Of a stretch of DNA of 64,000 nucleotides, positions 37,842-50,815 are shown one piece after another. The DNA comes from Campylorhamphus procurvoides (taxonomy: Eukaryota > Chordata > Aves > Passeriformes > Dendrocolaptidae): the NCBI GenBank assembly GCA_013396655.1, contig WBMV01003267.1:496001-560000 (forward strand), read 5' to 3'. The notes below the pieces were generated by a model. That model saw only the letters and a program-made list of their open reading frames with translations, was not told the DNA's origin and did not search any database. Positions within the stretch are counted from its first letter, which is position 1; each line of letters opens with the position of its first letter. Made by a program: the position numbers and the translations under genes.

Positions 37842-37866
37842 CTTACACTGGTGTCTCCAGTGTAAG
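37842..37866. repeat. Perfect 10-bp hairpin
   Basis: CTTACACTGG and CCAGTGTAAG are exact reverse complements around the 5-nt loop TGTCT. Confidence 0.9.
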
Positions 37867-37943
37867 TACTCTCATGCCTTCATTTTCTATTCCCTGCCTT
37901 TTAAATAGTTAATAAATAGCTTGCAGGGCTGTTTTTCACACTT

Positions 37944-37944
37944 N
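37944..37944. other. Ambiguous base (N)
   Basis: A single undetermined base in the assembly, inside intron. Confidence 0.99.
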
Positions 37945-40900
37945 GCAATAACTTTGCTTTCTTCATGCAGTTTGGGTTTTTTTACTGGTTTCTGTCCCCA
38001 GAGATGTGGGGAAGACTGTGCTGTAGAGGTTGGTGTTTGCATATTGATAATTCACTGAAATATCCCAGCCTGACTCAACATTGCAGTGGTGTTTTTCACA
38101 ATCTGGAGAAGTGCAGCTGTCATTATAATGCAAACTATCTAGAGAGTAATTGTACATGTAGAGGGGATCTTTGGATAAAATAAATGAAAATCACATTGTC
38201 TAAAGCTGCTCCCTAAGCTCGACTCTAATGCCTACATTTAGTTTTGATTATGTAACAAGTTCTCTTGAATTTGCCCACCTTCCTTTTATGTATCCCCCCA
38301 TTTAAAGGTCTTTTCCCTCATTTGCCTCATTGCTTAACAATCAATGAGGTTTCTCTGTGCAATACATATAATCTTTTTCCATTTAATATCTTGTTTCCAA
38401 GAGGATTAGTTGTGTTTGGCTGTGGTGTGGAGCCCAGGGATCTGCCTCAAACGGGCCATCTCATGCCGACCATACACACAACCTAAATTTAATAAAGCAC
38501 TGGAACAAACCATCCCTTTGCTGCCACATGGCCACATTTACGAGGAAATTGAGGTGGGAGGTCAATTTTCACTGGAAGGCTGGGGTTGGAGATGACTGGG
38601 TTTTTAAGTGGAAGCCTTTAAATCTCACTTGTCTGAGGGGTGGTAAGAAATTTACATTTAAATTGTCCACATCAGCTTCTCATCTGTACTGTGTTGCTGG
38701 AGAAAAGAAATTCCTTAGTCTTCCAAATCCTTCTCTGCTTGATCTGACCAACCATAGCATTGGCCTCTGTGTTTGAAATCTGGGCATTGCTTCTGGCTGC
38801 AGTAATTGTCATTGCTTTTTCTCCTATCTCAATTGGAATATTGTTCCAAATTGCTTGAAAAATATGTGAGTTTGGGTTTTTTGTTTTCCCCTCTGAGGAG
38901 TGGCGTCTCACAAAATGAAATCATTTTACTTTAAGGCTGCATTTACCAATGTTGGTCTAACCAGAAATGTTGATGTTTGTCACACCTTTCTAAATATTAG
39001 GAATTCCTATTCCCTGCTTAAACAGAACACATTTGCTCATACAATTATTTAAAAATAAAAAAAAACCCCAACATACTGATAACTTATCAGAATACATGTT
39101 GAAAATGCTATGTAAAACAGTGTTAATAAGACCTAAAGTTCATATCAAGGCTAAATTGGATTTGAATTTCTGGGATTGGAAGTGCCATTAACTAGTTATT
39201 TAATTTCCTTTTTGATTGAAGTATGCAAGACTCAGTAAATGCATAATTTGTGAGCGAAATGCAAATTAGAGCAGTTAGCAGAAATCATATTTCTAACAAA
39301 TAGTTGTTTGACAATTAATGCTGTGATCTTTTGCCATGCTGAAGAACCCAACTAGATCTGGGTTACTTTGGTGATCGGCTGAGGGTGTTGGGTTTAAAAG
39401 CAACAGATGCTGGGGGGATTGTCAGTCAAAAGAAGTGCTGCAGTGAGGGGGTGCTAATGTGGGTATGTATAATTAGCATGTGAGGAAATGAGACCTTAAA
39501 AAGAGGGCGAAGGTGGAATAAGAGTCAAGGCTTTCCAAGAGATTAGGGTATTTTTGTATTTTACTCATTAATGTTTTATTTTACACTCTTTAGCATTTGA
39601 GGTCTTGCGCAGAGCCCTGGAAGTGTTGTAACCAGGCAGCTTCACTGCAATGACTGTTTTAAATTTCAAGTTTTCCTTACCCTTGCTTTAAACCAGTTTT
39701 CCCATTAATCCAATCCTAAAACCTTTTCTAATAGCATTTCTCCTTTAGTGTATATTGCTGTGATCTCAGAATACACAAAAAGAGTTTTTGGTGTAGCATG
39801 GGCAGAAAGGTTCAAGAGCTGCTGGTGGCTTCCGTGTGGTTTTTGTTGACAAAGTTGCTGCAATAGATCCTGAAATGAAGTTAAGTAGAGTAGATTGGCT
39901 CGTTTGCTGATACACGGAGCAGCATAAAATCAAATAAGGCAGTGTGACCTTTTTTGCTGGGCAGAAAGGAGGATGTGGGGAGCTCACCTCTTGCCAGGTG
40001 AATGACTGCTACAGAAATGAAGTAGCATCTAGGCAAGGAGGAAAAAATGCTTCCTCTTAAAAAATTAATGCATAAGATTGTTAAGACAGTGCAATGATGT
40101 GTCAAGTCCAACATCCTGCGCACCCCCTTGTTTTAGCAGCATACACATAGTGGGTGTTCAAGTAGCATGAAGTGCCTTTCTGTACAGTGAAGAACAAGCC
40201 ATTAAGCATCAAATATAAAATGCAACCCCCCTCTCAGTTCCTCCCAAATGCACTGGCATTTTTGAACTCAGATTGGCTGGAAATATTTCAGTTTTGAGCT
40301 GTTGGAGAGTTCCTAAATACAATAGCTGCTGGTCTGTGTGACCCTTTAGCATGGTTTATCGCTGCCTGGGGCAAGAATGGGAAAAAAATCCACAGTGTGA
40401 ATAATAAACACAAACCAAGAATCGATAATGTATTTGTTAAAAAGACTAAACCAAGTAGATTAAATATGCCAGACACAGTATCTTCCTGTTTCACCCAACC
40501 TGCCCTCTAACTCTCTTCCACATATGTCTTTCGGGGAAAAAGATAAAAGAGCATCTTTATTACCTATTTTTTTCCATTTTTTCCCCTTTCACAAAGAGTA
40601 AATATATGTTGTTTCAGCTGGTTTTCTTTATGTGCTCCTTGAAGATCTTTGATTTCCCTCAGAGAGCAGATAAGAACAGAGCTTCAGCAGAAATAATGTC
40701 AGATTGTTTTGTTTGTTCTTGTATGTGGATGGCCTTCCCCAAGTACTCTGTGCCTGTTCTACCCAGAGTGCTGAGAGGTCCAGCAAAGCCAACAGCCCTG
40801 ATAATGTCTCTGTCAGATACAGCCCACCTCCCCAAAATCCTGAACCCCATCCTGTGCTCCCTCCTCCTCTTCCTCTACCCCAACCGGCCGCACTTCAGTG

Positions 40901-43109
40901 TATTTTCCCTGCTCCTGTTGCCTGCACAAAGATCCTGTCAGCAAGAAGAGTGAGCCTCTCACAGCAGTTCCCCGCCTTGTTTCCCTGCCCAGCCTGTAGT
41001 GGCAGATGTATTAGAGACATTGGGGACTCAACAAGGAGAGGCACGTCCAGAATATCTCACCTTCAGGCGAGCCTTCAATTAGAGCCTGAAATCAATAGGA
41101 AAATGCATTTCCATAGGGAACCAGGCTTTGCAAGGTCCAGGATCATTACTTTATTCCTGCTGCTGAATAGCAGATCTTCCCTCGGTGCTTAGAGGCAGAG
41201 GGTGTCAAGGAGAGCCTGGGATAGTGACAGGGAAAGTTAAGCATCGCTGCACTGGACCACATTTTTTAGGAGAAAGTTCCAGTTTCAAGTGGAATCCAGA
41301 GTGCCTGGGTGTGTGTGGGTTGTTTTTTATCTCTTGTGGCCCTCCAGGATGGTAGGATTAATTCCCTACCCTTTGCTTCACTTGAAAACAACAAGGCGTT
41401 TTTATTTAAATCAGTGGGTAGAACAAATGTTCAACCTTGTTGGAATTGTAACTACACTGAAGCCAATATCCCATTGCTGTGCAATTCAGTGTATGATGGG
41501 AGATTTCACAGTTGAGTAGTGCTTTACACTTTGTTTCAATTTACTTTGGCTGTATTATGTTGCCACCCTGAAAACCCAACTTGCTTGCTATATATGGCTA
41601 AGTAGAAGATGAAATACTCTGCATTAGGGAACTCATGCACACTTTGAAACCTCTTTCAATTAACATTTCTCTGTACAGCACTTGTTTCTGGAATAGTGAT
41701 TCTGGATATGGTGTCGAAGGTGTTTTAAGGAGAATGATGTGCTCGAGCTCAGGAACAGCTGCATAGATGTGTCTAAACAGCTGTGTAATATACACAGACA
41801 TCGCATAGGTAGATTTTATAATTGCAAAACTACCTGTGTGAGTACATCTTCCACTTGCATTTGCATTGTGTATGCTTTCTCTTACCAGAGGAGAATGCTA
41901 ATTAGCAGAGCAGCGAGATCTTTTTCCTTTCAGTCTTGTGCTGGTGTCTTTCTGCTGTTTCCCCTACTATGCTCAGCTTGAAGCCTTAATGTTCCACATG
42001 GACATTAGAAATTCCCTGACAGACAGAAAAGCTCCATCACACAGCGCAGTAAACAGCACAGCTATGATGCAGTTTGCTTCCCAGAGTCTCTGAGTATTGC
42101 TTGCTATGTTGTTTTTTTGGGTTTTTTTTACAAGTCTGACAGAGAATCCATTTATCCATGATGTGGTCCCCCTGCAAGCCTATTCTTTTATAAGTGCTAG
42201 AAAAATGAACCCGAAACCTTGACTTTAATAAAAAAATGTACGGACTGCTGCAGAAAAGTGATATTGTTGCACACATGCAGGTCTCCTGCACAATGGCAGG
42301 ATGATAAATCCTTCAGCAAGGTATTCGGAGGAAAACTCAGTTCCTGCTCAGCAGTCCAGGTGTTAATGTGTTTTCACTAAAACTTCCATGCTAATAGGTA
42401 TCAAACAGCTCAGTGTACTTGAAATCTAGTTTTTCCTCAATGGAATCTTAAGACCTGTTGGTGCCAGCCTCTGTTCACATGGCCTGAATAATAACATGTA
42501 TGTCTATATTCAGCTGACACTTTTAACACAATTATATGGCAGGTATTTCTGCCGTGATATTGATGTAGCAGAGTATGAAGTGAAGCGTGGTGTGAAACAG
42601 CAGGGACGTGCAGTTTTCTGTTGCTGCTGAGTTTTTTCACTCACATGAAAAAGCATGTTCCTTGCTTGGGAGGAATTGAGAAACATATGATGTTTTCTTC
42701 TGAAGAAGGTTTTGTTTATGCATTTTGAAAGTATCTCATTATCCCTTGATGTTAATTAATTAGTCTAGCACAGTCCATGAAGGATACAGTGAAAAGGTGT
42801 AGCTTTGTTTCTCTGGGGTAGCAGAAAGGTTACTGGCTTTTCATAGTACTTAATTTCGCTGTCTTTCCTAGAGTTGCTTTTGGAGTGGGCAGCAAATAAG
42901 GTTTTCTTTGGCTGAATGAGTTCAATAAGGCAAGGGAGGTTGTTTAGCAGAAGATTCATGGCTCTTCTGTTTAGACTTCAATGTAGCTGGTCCAAATGAG
43001 GGCCCTTGCTTTCCAGTTTGAGTATCCACAAAAATGATCAAGGTAGCAACTTGGCTTATTTGTCCAATCACTACCTGACTATGGTTCTTAAAAAAAACCC
43101 AACAAAAAC

Positions 43110-43144
43110 AGAGAGGGAGAGGGAAGAAAGAAAAAGGAAAAAAA
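43110..43144 (+). repeat. Polypurine tract
   Basis: 35 uninterrupted A/G bases (GAGAGGG and GAAAG units) follow an A8-CCC motif. Confidence 0.85.
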
Positions 43145-43575
43145 CTCAAGAATAACAACTCAACAAGCTTCTTGGTGGAGTACAACCATCTCTGCTTCCA
43201 GATGGGCTGGATTTACCATGGTAATGGGAATCAACCTAGCATGAGTGAATTCATTTTGACTGCTAAAATACATCTTTGACAAGATGATTATATGGGATCA
43301 GTTGCAAGATTATACTGCTCGATTCACAGCTGAAGGACAAGTGGATGTATTGAGTTAACCCTACCTCAGGCATGCTGGACTGTGCATCTCATTTGTTTCC
43401 TTTTGTTGTCACAAAGCAATGAGGCTGAAGGACTGTGAGCAGTGTGTTGTCAATAGCTGGCCTTAACCCACATGGCCACAATGAGTTATTTACATGTCTG
43501 TTGTGATTCAGAAAGCATTTGCAGGACCAGTAATAATACTGGGTTTTAGAACATGTATGGAATAAATGCCTAGGG

Positions 43576-43635
43576 CCTTTTTTCTTTTCCTTCCCCCTTC
43601 TTTCCATCTTCTTTCTCCCCCTTCTTCTTTCCCTT
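43576..43635 (+). repeat. Polypyrimidine tract
   Basis: 60 bases of C/T with one purine (A at 43606). It could form triplex (H-) DNA. Confidence 0.88.
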
Positions 43636-46190
43636 GGAATATCTTTATAGTCCATGCCATCTGGTGCTGATGATTCCCACATAGCAAGTGCTTGATGCAT
43701 GGTGGAAATACCCTGTCACACTGACTGCAGAGATGGCCTTCAGTAGAGTTCCACAGTTTGAAAAATGTGACAAGCTACTATTTGAAGAGCATAATTTATA
43801 GATCAATAAACATATTGGGAAATGTATAAACTTAATCCATGGAAGTTATTGCTTTTTAACAGTCGTGTTGGTTAAGCAGTGGGCCTCGGCGTTGATTTTA
43901 GCATACAGGAACAGTCTGCAAACTGCTATATCTTGATGTATGCACAAACATGCCAGGGTAGATATTTTTCTGAGAAAATATGAAAACACATAATGAGTAT
44001 TTGTGTTGATGTTCATTTGGTTCTTTTCATGATTTTCTTCAAAATGAAACCATTAAAACTGGCAAATGAGAGTATTAAGCCTGAGATGAGCCTTTTAGAA
44101 TCCATGGAGAAGGGAGCATGTTTTAAATGAATAAAAGCCTGTCTAGCACTTGGGCTCTGCTAACAAAAAATGATACAGACTTTTTTTTTTATCCAGGATG
44201 AGTTGATTTACAGAAAACATTAGGCATCTCAGTTAAACTGACAAATTATAACACTTACCCCTGCAGCTACTGAAGTGATTTTCGGGATTGACATTTGCTT
44301 GTTACTATTATAACCTTTCCATTATAATCTGTTATCATCATCTTCAGCTAGATCATATTAAAGGTTGATTATTTAGGACCTATGTTTTGTTAATGGGCTT
44401 TTCATGGGGAGGTGGCACTACCTGATTGTAAGTTAGACATTTTTAGTAAGATGTAGCATTGGATCAGGCACAGTAAAAGAGGCAGATAAAGCTCCCAGCA
44501 ACTCAATAGAATTTAGGAGTCCCTGAAATGGATTTCTGTTAGTTTTGTGTCACATAATCCTTATTGCACTGTTATTCATTGAATAACATTGTACAGGGCC
44601 AGGAGTTGGACTAATGTGATCCCTGTGAGTCCCAAATCAGGATATTCTCATATTCTATGAATTACTTGTGTACCTTTTTCAGATACTGCACAAATAAATT
44701 AGGCATAGAGTAAGAGAAACTCACAATAGAGTGAATGTTTCTCTGCTGAATCCCCCAAGCACAAAAGGCTGAGCATTTGCACGGGAGTGTCTAACAACAG
44801 GGAATTCATTGCATATTTTCTGTACATTGAAGAAACAGGGGGACTTATGTTCTTACCAGCTTCTTTCCAGGGAATAAATACAAAATGTAATGGGAATGTC
44901 AATGTGTATCTCTAGTTGCTATCTTAGTTCTCCTCCACACTCTTCTGCTCTAAAACAGCACATGTATTTCATGTCAAATATATCAAAATAATTCTGCCAG
45001 GTCTTATCATGCCTCCTCTGGAAAATTATGGCTGTGATGACTGCAAGAACGCTCCCAGCACAGAGCTTGTTTTGCCAGCCATTTCCCAGGTCAGGGTTAC
45101 AATTTCCAGCAATAAAGTGGTAACGTCCTGGAAGGAGTTGCAGAAGCTTGTAAGTTTGAAGGCCTCCTAAAGCTTTCTTAGGTTGTCACTGTGGGTAGTA
45201 TCTGTGCAAGGACACACTGAAAGCAGCAGAGTTCAGGTGATGTGGCAGTGGTGGGATGGGGTTTTTGTGGTGTGAGGGCACAATGGTTCAGCTTAGGGAG
45301 TGAGTGACACAGTATGTGCTTCTATCAGCAACGTGCAAAGAGGAGGGGAGAGGAAGTTTCCAAGTTCAGCTGTGGCTTGGCTGATGCTGGTACCTGAGGT
45401 GGTGGGAAAGCTGGTGGTCACTTTTCTAAAGGCTTCCTCATGTCTTTCAAACCATGCCGGGCTTTCCACACACCCTCATTCGTGCTGACTTACCAGGCTT
45501 GCACCCACTGTGGCATCTGCTGTGAGCAAGGAAGCTGCACTTTGAAGGAGGGCTCCTGAGCTGGAGGGTACCAGAGGCAGTGGCTGCTCACTTCCAGGAT
45601 TTCCTGTACTTGAAGGGTTGGGATCCTGGTAAGGATGGTGAGATGTGATCAGCAGGCACTGTGAAATGCAGAGGGTGGCAGTAAAATTCTCCCTTGCTGA
45701 GGCAGCTCTTCAGGAACCAGTGACAGGCTGTGCTGGTTTTGTGGCGTGGCGTGGTTTGGTTTGTTGCCAAGGTTTTTGCTGTGCCAGTAGAGGATGTAGG
45801 AGCCCAGTCCAAGTTGGAGAGCTGTGTGTGTGGATAGGTAGACTTCACCACACACCTGTCCATGGCATACAGCCAGGACATACATACACCCATCCCTCTT
45901 TCTGCAGCCACAGAAACCCAGTGATGTCCTGTGGAGGCACCGCTGCTGTCTCATGTGTGCCTTTTTGTGCCCTTGTCCTTTTCAGTATGCTGGAGGAGTG
46001 CTCACTGCAGTAACATGGGCCAGTGTCACTCATTACTTTACCTGTTTTATCTTTTGTGAAATTGCGCCTTTAGCCAGAATTGCCTGAGCTGCTGCTCCAG
46101 CAGTCGGTTAACTGTGAGGCTCCTCAAGCTCATTTCTCTCAAGTAATTTGATTCCCACGTGCTCCCTGAGATTGCTTTCTTGCTCAAAGT

Positions 46191-46221
46191 GGGAAAGGGG
46201 GGCTGGGGGTGTGGATGGGGG
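46191..46221 (+). repeat. Canonical G-quadruplex motif
   Basis: Four G runs of 3, 6, 5 and 5 with loops AAA, CT and TGTGGAT satisfy the G3+N1-7 rule on the + strand, which is the coding strand and therefore present in the pre-mRNA. Confidence 0.8.
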
Positions 46222-48473
46222 ACAGACCAGAAATGTTATGGCAGGCAAATGTAGCTTAGAGATAAAAGCAACGCAAAAAAAACCCACGTTTAAAAAGATC
46301 CCATCTCATTTTATCTTCCTTTAACCTGGTCCTATAGACCAAAATGTTTTTCTGGTCAAGAATCAGAGACACAGAGTCTTTTGTGCTGGTGCAGGGTATG
46401 GAACAGGAGGCTGAATTCCATCCTGCTTCTGCACAGATCCAGTAAGATAATGCTTTCCTTAAGATTACCAGAAATGTGTGTAAAATGCTAATTAGATTGT
46501 TATTTTTGGGGGGGTAACTGATCATAAAAGGCTCTTATGGATTTCAACATGTTTTCTGAAATCATACACAGAATTCAAGGCTCTTTATTTTGGTTGCTGA
46601 ACCGTTTCCTCTACATTGTGGTGACTTAGGAGTAACTGAACACCAGTTTTCTAGATAAGCTTCTATTTAAGACTGCTTAGTATGGGAGCCATTTTCTGAA
46701 TAATGTACAATTTATGGAGAGGTTCTATACAATCACCAGTGCTTTATCACAGTTTTGGACAAATACCCTGCTGCAAGGGAGTGAAAAACAAGCCTGAAAA
46801 GTTAATCTTGCTGGAGGGAGAATTGTTCTGAAAATAAACCATTCAGTGCATAAACAATGGTATATCAGTTGTCTGAAATACACATTTGTCCCTCTGCGTG
46901 GTGTTCATTGTATGTCCAGGCTGAGCTACCACGCTCAGGGTGCAGAATTGCTGTGTGAAAAAGTCCCAGTTGGTGAGGTAGGATATTACTAATTAGAGCA
47001 GACAGTCTGCTTAGGGCTCTCTTATTTTATATGAGGAAAATGAGGCTGTTGGAAGTCCCTGCTTTGGGTTTGTTAATGGTCATTAGTTTGTGTCGTGAGA
47101 CATATGCCTTGATGATATCAGCAGCATTGTTAAATGTCACAAAAATATATTTTCCCAGCAGCAGTGTAACATTTGTAGGGTCTACACTAATTTTTTATCA
47201 CGGACTTGTAAAACTATTTTTAAAAATGTAAAAATATGCTTCACTGAGAAATGTGTGCAAAGGAAGCACATGTTAAATGTTGGCGTTACCCAAAGATTGA
47301 CCATTTTCCTTGCTGTTCTTGCTGGATGGTTGTCATTCTCACTTCAAAACAGTACATGTGCTGCTGGACTAAATCCTTGTGGAGTCTGGTTGCAGGGAGT
47401 GATGTTTTGGGGACATGACACAGTGGAGGGACTTTGCTTTGTTTTTTTCCTATTCTATCAATACACAAGTTCTGAGAAAGGGTAAAAGAGGATATGAGTC
47501 AAATAGCTGGACAGTTCTAATTTTTGCGGTGTCTACATTTCAATGTCTGGTTCGGGGGTGATGTGTGATGTAAGAAAGGCTGTATCTACACAGCTGTACA
47601 CCAAATTTCATGACTTTTTCTTTCTAGCTCTGTTGCTTACTTGTCCACTGTGCCTGCAGCTCCACCTCTTCAAAGCCTGTTCTATTAATCTAACCTACTG
47701 AGAGCGATTCATAGAGCTTATGGCTTTTTATTTTTAAATCCCCACATAAATGATTTGCTGCCCTCAAGTTAGGAATTTAAAGGAAAATTAAATTAAGGCT
47801 GCCTAAGTAACGAAAGCATCTTTGGGTTTGATAGATAGAGACCATCAAAGCAAAAAGTCTGTATCCCTGGAATGATTTCTAGTATTGTTTGGTGCTGGGA
47901 GGAGTTCCTATTGCTAGTATATCATGCAACATCAGGCCTTATGCTTCGTGAATTCCTTAATTTCTAACATTGTTTGTTATGATTTAGGTCATAAATCGAG
48001 AAATTTCCAACTCAAACATTGCTATCTCTATAAGGCCTATGGCACTGGGGCCAGAGTGTGGTAGAGTTTTGCTGACAGATGGATTAAAGAAAGAAAGCCT
48101 TTATGCCTTAAGGAATGTCTAAATTTTTCTTGCCTGCCATGAAATGTAAGCCTAGTATTTGTTACTGTGATATATGTGTTATATGGTTGCCTGCCTAGTA
48201 TGACACACGTATAGCTCTCTATGGTTTCTTCTTCTCTTGAGTGGTGGTGCTTTCCCACCTAGAGTTAAGTAAAATAACAAAAATAAATCTAATAAAACAT
48301 CACTAGGCCTATTTTCAATTTATTTAGCTGGGGGGCAAAAGTAATTGATGTTACCTAAAAGCTTTATAAAAGTCTGTGAAGAGGGGAGTTGCTGTAGTTC
48401 CAAAACCTTTCAAAGAATAGGGAGGAAAAAGAAGTCCAGATTTGTTTTCTTATATATATATAAAAAGTATGCC

Positions 48474-48505
48474 TTTTATTTATCTCTCATTTCTTCTCTC
48501 TCTAG
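48474..48505 (+). promoter_or_regulatory. MACROD2: 3' splice site of exon B
   Basis: A run of T and C ends in CTCTCTAG at 48505. Branch-point candidates fitting YTNAY are TTTAT (A at 48478, 28 nt upstream of the exon) and CTCAT (A at 48489, 17 nt upstream). The first has the more typical spacing. A short (TA)n run lies just upstream at 48450-48461. Confidence 0.8.
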
Positions 48506-48579
48506 GTTTTCCAAATGAGCCTGCTGCTGTCATTGCCCTTAACACTATTAAGGAATGGCTAAGAAAGAACCACAATGAG
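48506..48579 (+). CDS. MACROD2: MACROD2 internal exon B: macrodomain helix after the diphosphate loop
   Basis: This 74-nt exon starts with two bases that complete the Gly codon from exon A, then encodes 24 residues beginning FPNEPAAVIALNTIKEW and ending RKNHNE, with the last codon complete. It matches MACROD2 residues about 192-215. The Phe-Pro that follows the S-T-G-I-Y-G loop and the long amphipathic helix are hallmarks of MacroD-class macrodomains. Against the human protein as I remember it, two helix-end positions differ (Ala to Arg, His to Asn); the rest appears identical. The donor is GTATGG, a weaker match than exon A because positions +4 and +6 deviate. The next exon should begin Val-Asp-Arg and carry the phenylalanine that stacks near adenosine or the distal ribose; I did not find it before 64000. 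Confidence 0.96.
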
Positions 48580-50679
48580 GTATGGAATAAAATAAATTAC
48601 TTTTTTTTCATATTTCTGGTTAAAATTATGATCTTTGACTGCAAAACTGTGCCAAGAGTAAACACAGGCTTGAGCCTCAAAGTCTTTTATTATCTATCTT
48701 AAGACCAGTGAAGTCAGGTCAAGACAATATAGCCAAGGGAAGATTGGTGTATCCAAAAGCTACACTGGAGCTGAAGGGGGAAGTACCTTTGTTTGAAACC
48801 ATACTGTGTATTTCCTGTGCATTGTAATCTTTCCTGGCAAAGCAAAAGACTATTCTCTTCCTAAGCTGTTTGTGAGAGTCAGAGTTGTTGGGTAATAATG
48901 AAGAGATTCTTGGAAAGGAAATGTGTATACCCGTTGTCAGTAGAAACAGCCACCAAAGGTCAGTGGTGTTCCAAGGGGTCACTTTACAGTAAAGAGCTGT
49001 AGGACATTGTCTATTTTCATTAATTTTTGGTTTGCTTACAGTGAAGTGTTTGTGTTCCCTGAAACACTCACTAAATCTGTGGATTTTTAACAGGACAGGT
49101 CGAGTGGCACCATTGGATGGTGATTATTTGTGCAAGACCAAAATAAAATGCTTTCAGCAGAGTGATCTTCATCTCTGCCCTTTGTAGTTTTTGTCCTTGT
49201 GTGGTTTGAGTTCTTAGCAGGCTGATAGTTCCTGGTGTTGGATTGGAGAAGTGCAGCAAAGAAATGACAAAACAAATAAAATAATCATGTCTTAAACTGA
49301 CAATCTGCCTGTTTCCTCATGATGACAGCCAGCAGATTTCAGACAGCTAGAGTTGTTCAGTGTTTTGTCTGGAAACATTGAACAAAGCATCCAGTGGAGA
49401 AGTGCTGCAGACAGGGATGTAATTAGTAATATTTTTCCTCTAGCAATATATTCGGGAGGCCTTTTTTCACAGGAATCTGATACGTTGAGGGTATGAGTTT
49501 AGCAGTTTTATGCTGTTTGGTTTGGGTTTTGCCAGCTTTGGACTGACAGGAAATAATACATTGAGATTTGAATGGTACAGTGAGGTTTTCAAACCTGGAG
49601 GTGCACTAAGGGGTGTGTACTTCTTCGGACACTGGTTCTTTATGGCTCGGAGCACTTGGTTGTTGTGGCTTTCAGTGCTGTCACAGTTGCTTCCTGTGAC
49701 TTAGAGATCTGAGATTGAAGCAGAAGTTCTGGATGGACAGGCTTCATTAACACTGTAGGTGCCTAAGTGTCATCATCTTAGCCCTAGACTAATATTTTTT
49801 GGGATTTTGTCTGTTTTAACCTTCAAGTGTGATGATGGAACCTCTCTGTTTGTGCTGTTTGCCCTCATAATTTCTCCTAGTTGCATTTTTACCACATAAT
49901 TTAAAAAACCAGAATATTTTTTTCCTTCTGGAAATAAGCTTTTCTTCCTCAAGAGCTGAGTCTGTACAGTATATACACCTCCTGCCTTGCTCCCCACAAA
50001 CTCCAATTTAACCAGAATTATTTTTAAATAAGTAGCTGTGGTTTACAGTGTTTGGACAGTGAAAGGTGCCCAGGCTGTCCTGACTACAAAGCACTTGTTA
50101 AAAATTGTCCTACTGAGCTTACATTACAACTGTTTGTGAATTTGGACTAGCATAGCTCATAGTTGTTGTCTTAAATATTTTTCAACACCCTGAATCCCAG
50201 CCTCACCAAGCTGAGGTCTCACACTGTTTGATGCACTTGAAGATATGTGTGATGCATTTGATGCAGTTACTATATACCAGTGAATAGGGCAATTCAGAGC
50301 TAATCCCTAAGAGCTTTTGTTGGGTTTTGAAGGAAATGGAGTACTAGTTTTCCATCAAGATCCATTTAGAGGGTTCAGTTATCCATAGCTTTGTACTTTC
50401 TCACACAAAGCTCCCCCTCTTCCTAAGGTTTTCTCGCAGTGTACTGGCTTGAATTTTGAACTGTGGCATACTAGCAAGTTTTACATGTCATAAATAGGAG
50501 AGCAGTAAAATAAAGATACCTAATTTTATTGAAGATAGCAGTAACCTATGCAGTAAAAGGGATCTTTGGGAAGCACACCATTGCTGGGTTGCTGTTGTTT
50601 AATGTGTGTAGCAAGGTGATCATAGTTCATCTGGTTTAAAAGAGCTCATGTAGTTTATCAACCTGATCCATTTTATACT

Positions 50680-50815
50680 GTCACAGAATTGTGGAGTGGT
50701 TTGGGTTGGCAGGGACCTTAAAGGTCATCTCATTCCAACACTGCTGGGGATAAGGATGCCACCCCCTAGACCAGGTTGCAATTCATCCTGGTCTTGAGCA
50801 CTTCTGGGGATGTGT
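50680..50815 (-). mobile_element. CR1 LINE 3' fragment
   Basis: Read on the minus strand it ends in the CR1 tail. On the + strand it shows 'CACAGAATTGTGGAGTGG', 'GGTTGGCAGGGACCTTAAAG', 'GGTCATCTCATTCCAAC' and 'CCAGGTTGCAATTCATCCTG', collinear with inverted CR1. It is 5'-truncated. Confidence 0.9.

Larger units (their letters stand above)
23350..48505 (+). other. MACROD2: MACROD2 intron between exons A and B (complete, 25,156 bp)
   Basis: This is the complete intron joining two exons whose phases match (1 nt + 2 nt of one Gly codon). It contains CR1 fragments at 23.84, 30.43 and 32.82 kb, all on the + strand. It also holds a consensus CRE at 28.06 kb, a CpG-rich patch at 32.26-32.64 kb, a ~40-bp tandem duplication at 35.41 kb, hairpins at 32.15, 33.88, 34.84 and 37.84 kb, a purine/pyrimidine tract pair at 43.11 and 43.58 kb, and a G-quadruplex motif at 46.19 kb. 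GC-richer stretches at 36.36-36.72, 40.7-41.2 and 45.2-46.0 kb have no identifiable origin. In the rest (24.0-28.0, 28.4-30.4, 38.2-40.6, 41.2-43.0, 43.7-45.1 and 46.3-48.4 kb) I see only unremarkable AT-rich sequence. There is one ambiguous base at 37944. Confidence 0.93.

Noticed and set aside
40704..41192. 162-codon plus-strand ORF, proline- and serine-rich in its first half
   Set aside because: No recognisable domain, GC-richer local composition, overlapping open frames, no splice-site context, and it lies within a well-defined intron.
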